NCBI GenBank assembly: GCA_947470205.1
Contig: CANISK010000118.1
Span: forward strand, 1 to 5,233
Reading direction: 5' to 3'
From: Neisseriaceae bacterium
Lineage (GTDB): Bacteria; Pseudomonadota; Gammaproteobacteria; Burkholderiales; UBA11063
DNA length: 5,233 nt
The position numbers and the translations under genes are program-made. The notes under the pieces are model-generated. The model had not been told where the DNA came from. It worked only from the letters and a program-made list of their open reading frames with translations, and searched no databases. Below, piece by piece: positions 1-4,039 of the stretch (the stretch's first letter is position 1; each line of letters begins with the position of its first letter).

Positions 1-890
1 AACTAAGAAGATTACACGCCAAAGATGATAAGATTATCATCATCCCCAAGATATTTTTTGATTATTCTACTGATGATGTATTAACGCTTGAATGGATGGA
101 CGGTATTCCTATCTCACATCTTGATACCCTAAGAGAGAATAATATTGATTTGGAGAAATTATCTCACAATGGTGTCACTATTTTTTATACACAAGTATTT
201 CATTATGGATTTTTCCATGCCGATATGCATCCGGGTAATGTATTATGTGATTATAATGGACGCTACATAGGGCTTGATTTTGGGATTGTGGGGTGTTTGT
301 CTAATGAAGATAAAAGATATCTCGCGATTAACATCTTGGCGTTTTTTAACCGTGATTATAAAAAAGTTGCTCTTACTCATATTGAATCTGGATGGGCACC
401 GAAAAATACATCCATTGAAGCATTAGAAAACGCAGTGCGTGCTGTATGTGAACCAATATTCAATAAACCACTTGCTGATATTTCTTTTGGGCAAGTTTTA
501 ATTAAACTCTTTCAAGTGTCTAGACAATTTAATATCATCGTCCAACCACAATTATTATTACTACAAAAAACTATTGTAAATGTAGAGGGAATCGGGCGTT
601 TATTAAACCCACAACTTGACCTCTGGGTGACTGCAAAACCAATTTTAGAAAAATGGATGCGTGAACAGATGGGATGGCGAGGGTTTATTCGTAATATAAA
701 AAATGAGATACCATATATTAGCTATATGTTACCCAAATTACCTAGGATATTGATTGAAACTATCAATAATGATAATAAGTTAAAATTAGAAAATAATGAA
801 TATTTAAAACTTGTGCGGAGTTTACGTAAACAAAATTGGCTGATGTTAGGGTGTGTGATTGTGTGTATTATTGTGATTATCATACGATAA
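1..890 (+). CDS. ubiB: UbiB, ubiquinone biosynthesis atypical kinase/ATPase (5'-truncated, C-terminal part)
   Basis: UbiB belongs to the ABC1/ADCK protein-kinase-like family and supports ubiquinone biosynthesis at the inner membrane, probably as an ATPase rather than a true kinase. The frame is open from base 3 to the window edge, so the ATG at 96 is internal. About 295 residues are visible of a family that usually has about 540. Visible residues 72-79 are HADMHPGN, the catalytic-loop equivalent with its Asp and Asn, and residues 92-94 are the metal-binding DFG. The segments NEDKRYL, FFNRDY, CEPIF.KPLA and QPQLLLLQKT match the E. coli protein as I remember it. The last 16-18 residues form one hydrophobic segment and the protein stops there, whereas E. 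coli UbiB carries two C-terminal membrane segments. The missing N-terminal part should contain the KxGQ motif. Family identification is very secure. Confidence 0.96.
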   Translation, partial: LRRLHAKDDKIIIIPKIFFDYSTDDVLTLEWMDGIPISHLDTLRENNIDLEKLSHNGVTIFYTQVFHYGFFHADMHPGNVLCDYNGRYIGLDFGIVGCLSNEDKRYLAINILAFFNRDYKKVALTHIESGWAPKNTSIEALENAVRAVCEPIFNKPLADISFGQVLIKLFQVSRQFNIIVQPQLLLLQKTIVNVEGIGRLLNPQLDLWVTAKPILEKWMREQMGWRGFIRNIKNEIPYISYMLPKLPRILIETINNDNKLKLENNEYLKLVRSLRKQNWLMLGCVIVCIIVIIIR

Positions 891-897
891 TGATTTT
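876..897 (+). terminator. weak AT-rich hairpin at the end of ubiB
   Basis: ATTATC (876-881) and GATAAT (886-891) form a perfect 6-bp stem with a 4-base loop that spans the ubiB stop codon, followed by GATTTTG. The stem holds only one G-C pair, so it would be at best a leaky terminator. Read-through into the methyltransferase is plausible. Confidence 0.2.
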
Positions 898-906
898 GTT
901 GCATTT

Positions 907-978
907 TGTCATTCCCGAGAAATCTGGAATCTATGTTCTATAATATTTTTCTGGATCCCCGCATTCGCGAGGATGACA
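907..978. repeat. bipartite palindromic repeat, MITE/REP-like
   Basis: The ends are imperfect inverted repeats: TGTCATTCCCG (907-917) against the complement of CGAGGATGACA (968-978), 9 of 11 matching. Each half also folds alone. The left half pairs ATTCC (911-915) with GGAAT (926-930). The right half pairs CCCCGC (957-962) with GCGAGG (967-972) around ATTC, with one mismatch. The style GTCATTCC...GGATCCCCGC...GATGACA is that of dispersed intergenic palindromes common in proteobacterial genomes, and this copy looks degenerate. No target-site duplication is evident. It fills most of the ubiB-methyltransferase gap. A TATAAT (939-944) lies in the central spacer and could serve as a -10 for the next gene, but no good -35 accompanies it. 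Confidence 0.75.
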
Positions 979-996
979 GTATATGGATAATAACAA

Positions 997-2175
997 ATGG
1001 CAAATTATAAAGTAGTGTCTTTATTTTCTGGAGCTGGTGGGCTTGACTTGGGTTTTTGTCAAATGGGTTTTGAGATATTATGGGCTAATGATTTTAATCA
1101 AGACGCTGTATTGACATATACAAAAAATATTGGTTCTGAGATTGTTTTCGGTGATATAACTAAAATTAAAAGCTCTGCTATACCCGATAATCCAGATGTT
1201 ATCTTGGGTGGTTTTCCATGTCAGGGTTTCTCTATTGCTAATAATAAAAGAGGCATGCACGATGAACGAAATTTTTTATATAAAGAACTGCTTCGAGTGG
1301 TAAAAGATAAACAACCTAAAATTTTTATCGGAGAGAATGTAAAAGGTTTATTATCCATGGAAAAAGGTCAGGTACTACAAATGATAAAAGAAGATTTTCA
1401 GAAAATCGGCTATCATGTTGGCTATCAACTAATAAACACCGCAGATTATGGAGTGCCTCAAAATAGAGAACGAATTATTTTATATGGTAATAAAATTGGC
1501 ATTAAATCATCATTAAATTTACAAAAAAACTCAAACAAAATATCAACAAAAGAGGCGATTGGTTTTTTATCTGATACATGGATCACGAATAATTCAATTT
1601 CTATTAATGGCAGAATGATATATAACCATATTGCATCTATCAATGTACATGATAAATTTTTCGTGAGACAAAATCCACCAAAGCAATCTGATATATGTGA
1701 TTATTTGAAAGCATGGAGGGACGCGGCAAAAATATCCACTAAAAAAATTGATGAGATTTTTGGTTATGCACATACTGCTGGACATTGGTTTAGAAAAGAT
1801 AATAATTCTGGTTCAATACCCACACCAGATGATTGGTGGAAATTAAAAAAAATATTAAATTTTGATGATAAATTTGATTTGCAGGTAACTGAATTAGAGC
1901 TTAAACAGATTAAATTTGAGCAATCTTTAAGAATTACCAATTGGGACACTCCAAGTGATACAATCACCGCCACACAACCAGAAATACATACTAATAAAAA
2001 AAGGCGTTTATCTGTGCGAGAATGTGCAATTTTGCAAACCTCTCCAGATGATTTTATTTTTACTGGAAGTCTAAACTCAATGTATAGACAAATTGGCAAT
2101 GCTGTGCCTCCACTCTTGGCGAAACAAATCGCAACCATAGTTTTAAACTGGCTAGGGTGTTATGGACTTAATTAG
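997..2175 (+). CDS. DNA (cytosine-5-)-methyltransferase, orphan
   Basis: This 392-residue enzyme would transfer methyl from S-adenosylmethionine to C5 of cytosine in a specific DNA sequence. All key motifs are present in order: motif I FSGAGG (10-15, SAM binding), motif IV PCQG (74-77, nucleophile Cys75), motif VI ENV (113-115), motif VIII QNRER (155-159), motif IX RECAILQ (341-347) and motif X GNAVPP (367-372). The target-recognition region lies at about 190-330 and I cannot name its specificity. ATG 997 is the first in-frame ATG after the stop at 988. Its ribosome site is poor (GGA, about 9 bases upstream). No endonuclease gene lies beside it: ubiB is upstream behind a palindromic repeat, and rluF is downstream and overlaps its last 14 bases. 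It looks intact and probably horizontally acquired. It could be a solitary regulatory methyltransferase or the remnant of a restriction-modification system. Confidence 0.95.
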   Translation: MANYKVVSLFSGAGGLDLGFCQMGFEILWANDFNQDAVLTYTKNIGSEIVFGDITKIKSSAIPDNPDVILGGFPCQGFSIANNKRGMHDERNFLYKELLRVVKDKQPKIFIGENVKGLLSMEKGQVLQMIKEDFQKIGYHVGYQLINTADYGVPQNRERIILYGNKIGIKSSLNLQKNSNKISTKEAIGFLSDTWITNNSISINGRMIYNHIASINVHDKFFVRQNPPKQSDICDYLKAWRDAAKISTKKIDEIFGYAHTAGHWFRKDNNSGSIPTPDDWWKLKKILNFDDKFDLQVTELELKQIKFEQSLRITNWDTPSDTITATQPEIHTNKKRRLSVRECAILQTSPDDFIFTGSLNSMYRQIGNAVPPLLAKQIATIVLNWLGCYGLN

Positions 2176-2863
2176 ATTAAATAAACATTTAAAAGATATT
2201 GGGCTATGCTCTAGGCGTAAGGCGGATGAATTTATTGCCAATGGGTTTATCAAAATAAATGGTACGGTTATCTGTGAGCTTGGTTATAAAATCAATCCCC
2301 TTACAGACGTGGTCACTGTATCTGATGATGCCCATCAGGTTATTGATAAATTTGTATACATTGTATTAAATAAGCCTATTGGATATGTGTGTTCTCGTGA
2401 TAAAGAAGAAGGGGATACGATATATGATTTATTGCCAAATGATATGAAGGATGACCTTGCTTATGCAGGGCGACTAGACAAAGATAGTAGTGGGCTTGTG
2501 ATTTTATCTAATAACGGTAAATTTGTGTATAGTGTATTTAATAAACTAGAGGAATGCGAAAAGGAATATCTGGTAACGGTAAATAAACCGATACATGATG
2601 AGTATTTATATCAACAGTCTCATGGGCTAATTAGGCTAGATGGCAAGGCGGTGCGTCGTGCTAAAGTATGGCAAACTGGCATAAAAAGCTATGGGATGAT
2701 TTTAACTGAAGGCATGAATAGACAAATTAGACGAATGGCGGAAAATCAGGGATATGTGGTGACCAAACTCAAAAGAGTGCGAGTGGGTTGTGTAACTGAC
2801 CATGGGTTAGATTTGGGTACATGGAGATTTTTAACCAAAGAAGAGATTGAATTTTTCCACTAA
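2162..2863 (+). CDS. rluF: 23S rRNA pseudouridine synthase, RluF/RluB type
   Basis: This 233-residue enzyme of the RsuA/RluB/RluF family isomerises a uridine in structured RNA, by family a site in 23S rRNA (U2604 for E. coli RluF). An S4 RNA-binding domain occupies about residues 4-50 (RLNKHL, CSRRKADEFI, G.IKING). The catalytic domain carries GRLDKDSSGL at 103-112, with the expected catalytic Asp106. EKEYLVTV (133-140) and the C-terminal MNRQIRRM (185-192) also fit RluF closely. It lacks the basic tail of E. coli RluF (about 290 residues), so it is near the minimal family length. The ATG overlaps the methyltransferase stop by 14 bp; AGGG at 2154-2157 lies only 4 bases upstream, so translation may be coupled. 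RluF is preferred over RluB because of the KDS after the catalytic GRLD. The exact target uridine is inferred. Confidence 0.92.
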   Translation: MDLIRLNKHLKDIGLCSRRKADEFIANGFIKINGTVICELGYKINPLTDVVTVSDDAHQVIDKFVYIVLNKPIGYVCSRDKEEGDTIYDLLPNDMKDDLAYAGRLDKDSSGLVILSNNGKFVYSVFNKLEECEKEYLVTVNKPIHDEYLYQQSHGLIRLDGKAVRRAKVWQTGIKSYGMILTEGMNRQIRRMAENQGYVVTKLKRVRVGCVTDHGLDLGTWRFLTKEEIEFFH

Positions 2864-2940
2864 AAGTGCAATAAAAAAATAGTGACTTGTTTTATAATGT
2901 ATAATAAATCAATAACTTATAAAATATTTGATATTTTTTA

Positions 2941-2968
2941 TTGTTTTTTAGTGGAATTATAGTATAAT
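2941..2968 (+). promoter_or_regulatory. sigma70-like promoter for the plus-strand small RNA
   Basis: TTGTTT (2941-2946) and a perfect TATAAT (2963-2968) are separated by 16 bases, predicting a start near 2975. The -35 matches only the first three consensus bases. Several other TATAAT-like strings occur in this AT-rich stretch (for example 2893-2898), but this one has the best partner and sits correctly ahead of the structured region. TATGAT at 3006-3011 is an alternative -10 for a shorter RNA. Confidence 0.45.
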
Positions 2969-2978
2969 AATATATTAT

Positions 2979-3014
2979 ATAGTCATAGTGTATAGTTATA
3001 TACATTATGATTAT
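2979..3014. repeat. AT-rich inverted repeat, 16-bp stem
   Basis: The core is TCATAGTGTATA (2983-2994), loop GTTA, then TATACATTATGA (2999-3010). It gives 12 pairs including one G-U, and extends four more pairs outward to 2979 and 3014. As RNA it would cap the 5' end of the plus-strand transcript. As DNA it is a near-palindrome just downstream of the promoter and could be an operator. It also lies at the expected 3' end of the minus-strand transcript. Confidence 0.6.
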
Positions 3015-3047
3015 TTAAATAAGAAGACAGTCCACGTCAATGGACTG
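3009..3047 (-). terminator. candidate terminator of the minus-strand small-ORF transcript
   Basis: Read on the minus strand, CAGTCCA (3047-3041) and TGGACTG (3034-3028) form a perfect 7-bp stem with a 6-base loop. It is followed at once by TCTTCTTATTT. The stem is moderate and the T-tract is interrupted, so it would be a weak intrinsic terminator. It lies 16 bases past the ORF stop codon. Confidence 0.35.
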
Positions 3048-3062
3048 GCAGTTTTGTAGCTT

Positions 3063-3185
3063 CTAATCAATAGTGCTACGAGACTTCTTCTTAGTGTAAA
3101 GTCTAAGTCGGATGCAAATGTCAATCTCACATCCGACTTTTTTCTTAAATACCTTCATAATAAGTCCCAGTATAACTGAAAGCAT
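3063..3185 (-). CDS. 40-residue basic peptide with hydrophobic N-terminus, candidate type I toxin
   Basis: The ORF starts at ATG 3185 and stops with TAG at 3065-3063. GGGAG (3196-3192) sits 6 bases before the ATG, a good Shine-Dalgarno site. The peptide opens with the hydrophobic MLSVILGLIMKVF, continues with KKKVGCEIDICIRLRLY and ends TKKKSRSTID, giving ten Lys/Arg against three acidic residues. A short membrane-seeking segment with a cationic tail is typical of small type I toxins, but the hydrophobic stretch is shorter than a standard transmembrane helix and I recognise no family. It has its own upstream extended -10 promoter and a structured leader. Codons 15-40 run opposite the plus-strand small RNA, including its terminator hairpin. 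It may be chance: short frames are common in AT-rich DNA. The function is inferred from architecture only. Confidence 0.4.
   Translation of the reverse strand: MLSVILGLIMKVFKKKVGCEIDICIRLRLYTKKKSRSTID
3105..3143 (+). terminator. strong rho-independent terminator
   Basis: AAGTCGGATG (3105-3114) and CATCCGACTT (3130-3139) pair perfectly over 10 bp with a 15-base loop. A run of six T follows (3138-3143), then CTT. The T-tract is on the plus strand only, so it ends plus-strand transcription: the small RNA or read-through from rluF. On the minus strand it lies within the 40-codon ORF. Confidence 0.85.
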
Positions 3186-3216
3186 CAAATACTCCCTTTT
3201 AAAAAAGTTTATATTT

Positions 3217-3274
3217 GTCTCAGTTAGGCAAAACCGCCTCTTCTGAGACGACTTCGCCTTGTAATCACTTACAA
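3217..3274 (-). promoter_or_regulatory. structured 5' leader ahead of the 40-codon ORF
   Basis: On the minus strand, TTGTAA (3274-3269), loop GTGA, TTACAA (3264-3259) form a perfect hairpin with a GNRA-type tetraloop. GTCTCAG (3249-3243) and CTGAGAC (3223-3217) form a perfect 7-bp stem. Inside it, AGGC (3239-3236) pairs with GCCT (3229-3226) across an internal loop. This lies between the predicted start near 3277 and the Shine-Dalgarno at 3192-3196. No known riboswitch class is recognised. Long folded leaders are usual in type I toxin mRNAs. Confidence 0.5.
3224..3268 (-). CDS. possible 14-residue arginine-rich leader peptide
   Basis: GTG 3268 opens a 14-codon frame reading MITRRSRLRRGGFA and ending in TAA (3226-3224). 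GGAG (3280-3277) lies 8 bases before the GTG, a reasonable spacing. However, if transcription starts near 3277, that site would be at the very 5' end of the RNA. The GTG falls exactly in the tetraloop of the first leader hairpin, and codons 7-14 form the 5' arm and interior of the second. Five of 14 codons are Arg (AGG, CGA, CGT, AGA, AGA). The stop lies 38 bases before the ATG of the 40-codon ORF, in another frame, so any coupling would act through RNA folding. It is short enough to be accidental. Confidence 0.2.
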   Translation of the reverse strand: MITRRSRLRRGGFA

Positions 3275-3283
3275 AACTCCAAT

Positions 3284-3292
3284 ATTATAACA
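3284..3292 (-). promoter_or_regulatory. extended -10 promoter for the minus-strand small-ORF transcript
   Basis: Read on the minus strand, 3292-3284 is TGTTATAAT: a perfect TATAAT preceded by TGn, the extended -10 element. No good -35 sits at 16-18 bases, which extended -10 promoters can tolerate. The predicted start is near 3277, giving a 5' UTR of about 92 nt. Confidence 0.5.
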
Positions 3293-3358
3293 TATTTATC
3301 AAAAAATAGATGGAATTTGATTGATTTTACAGGGTTTCTGATAGCCTACAGTATTAAA

Positions 3359-4039
3359 CTAATTGAGATGTCCGTGTTTTAGTTGATATTTGGTATGAGT
3401 CTTATCGGCGATTGATAGATCATGGGTGACTATTATGATGCTTGTGTTAAATTCTTGCTGTAATTCTAACAATGTATCTAATACTTGATGGCTGGTGCGG
3501 TTATCCAGATTGCCTGTTGGTTCATCTGCGAAAATTAATTGTGGCGCGTGAATAATTGCTCTTGCTATTGCAACGCGCTGCCTTTCTCCGCCTGATAACT
3601 GGGATGGATAGCGTTCCTCTTTATTATAAAGATTTAATTTATTAAGAATAAATAAAGCTCGCTCTTTTAACTCTTTGGTGATTTTGTGGTTACTAATAAG
3701 AAGTGGCATGAGGATATTTTCAAGGGCGCTAAATTCTGGTAATAAATGATGAAATTGATACACAAAACCTAATTTTATATTGCGTAATTTACATAATGAT
3801 ATATCATCTAATTTATTTATTAATTGGTTATCAATATACACTTCCCCCGAACTCAATATATCAAGCCCTGCCAATAAGTGCAATAAAGTGCTCTTCCCAC
3901 TTCCCGAGCTCCCCGTAATGCTCACACTCTCCCCTTTTTTGATGGAGAGATTTATATTATCCAATATGGTTAAATTTTGCTCATTAAAATTAAAGATTTT
4001 TGATATATTGATAGCTTTTAACACTTCGTTATTATTCAT
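3359..4039 (-). CDS. lolD: LolD, ATPase of the lipoprotein-releasing ABC transporter
   Basis: LolD is the cytoplasmic ATPase that powers transfer of outer-membrane lipoproteins from the inner membrane to LolA. The 226 residues from ATG 4039 compare with 233 in E. coli. Walker A is GSSGSGKST (43-51), the Q-loop Gln is 95, the signature LSGGERQ is 148-154, Walker B is LIFADE (168-173), the D-loop follows at NLD (177-179) and the switch His is 206 in THD. HLLPEFSALENI (98-109) is characteristic of LolD rather than other MacB-like ATPases. The frame is open up to an ATG at 4099, but that would add 20 residues lying inside lolC. ATG 4039 overlaps the lolC stop (ATGAATAA) and has GGAGG 9 bases upstream, so translation is coupled. 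No lolE follows on this strand, and no obvious terminator ends the operon. Confidence 0.97.
   Translation of the reverse strand: MNNNEVLKAINISKIFNFNEQNLTILDNINLSIKKGESVSITGSSGSGKSTLLHLLAGLDILSSGEVYIDNQLINKLDDISLCKLRNIKLGFVYQFHHLLPEFSALENILMPLLISNHKITKELKERALFILNKLNLYNKEERYPSQLSGGERQRVAIARAIIHAPQLIFADEPTGNLDNRTSHQVLDTLLELQQEFNTSIIIVTHDLSIADKTHTKYQLKHGHLN

Larger units (their letters stand above)
2975..3143 (+). ncRNA. candidate structured small RNA (possible antitoxin), family unknown
   Basis: A transcript of about 170 nt would run from the promoter at 2941-2968 to the terminator at 3105-3143. The visible stems, in order, are: an AT hairpin at 2979-3014; TAAGAAGA (3020-3027) pairing with TCTTCTTA (3086-3093) and enclosing two hairpins; CAGTCCA (3028-3034) with TGGACTG (3041-3047); and GTAGC (3056-3060) with GCTAC (3075-3079), extended by CTA/TAG across an internal loop. 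This is a three-way junction followed by the terminator stem. The closing stem competes with AGACTT (3081-3086) pairing with AAGTCT (3099-3104). There is no plus-strand ORF with a ribosome site. It is fully antisense to codons 15-40 of the minus-strand ORF at 3063-3185 and to that ORF's 3' UTR, which suggests an antisense regulator. It matches no Rfam family I can name. Confidence 0.5.
2864..3358. other. 495-bp gap between convergent rluF and lolD with opposed transcription signals
   Basis: No long reading frame lies here. 2864-2940 is very AT-rich, with nothing convincing beyond a weak CACTAAAAGTG hairpin just after rluF that lacks a T-tract. 2941-3143 holds a plus-strand promoter, small RNA and strong terminator. 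3292 back to about 3018 holds a minus-strand promoter, structured leader and 40-codon ORF. 3293-3358, just after lolD, shows no clear intrinsic terminator, so lolD transcription could read through into the minus-strand unit. Confidence 0.7.

Noticed and set aside
973..1012. Other starts for the methyltransferase (ATG 973, ATG 983)
   Set aside because: ATG 973 is in frame but hits TAA at 988; ATG 983 is out of frame and ends after ten codons.
1764..2138. 124-codon minus-strand open frame opposite the methyltransferase
   Set aside because: It is the reverse complement of conserved methyltransferase motifs IX and X, and its product shows no domain. It is a shadow of the real gene.
3020..3093. 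Purine-type riboswitch suggested by the three-way junction
   Set aside because: The junction and loop sequences do not match the conserved core, and no gene follows on the plus strand for it to control.
3112..3246. 43-codon plus-strand frame from ATG 3112
   Set aside because: It starts inside the terminator stem, has no ribosome site, and runs downstream of the transcript end and against the minus-strand leader.
3200..3249. Intrinsic terminator for lolCD formed by the GTCTCAG/CTGAGAC stem
   Set aside because: The T run on the minus strand (around 3206-3201) lies about 10 bases past the stem, too far for a canonical intrinsic terminator.
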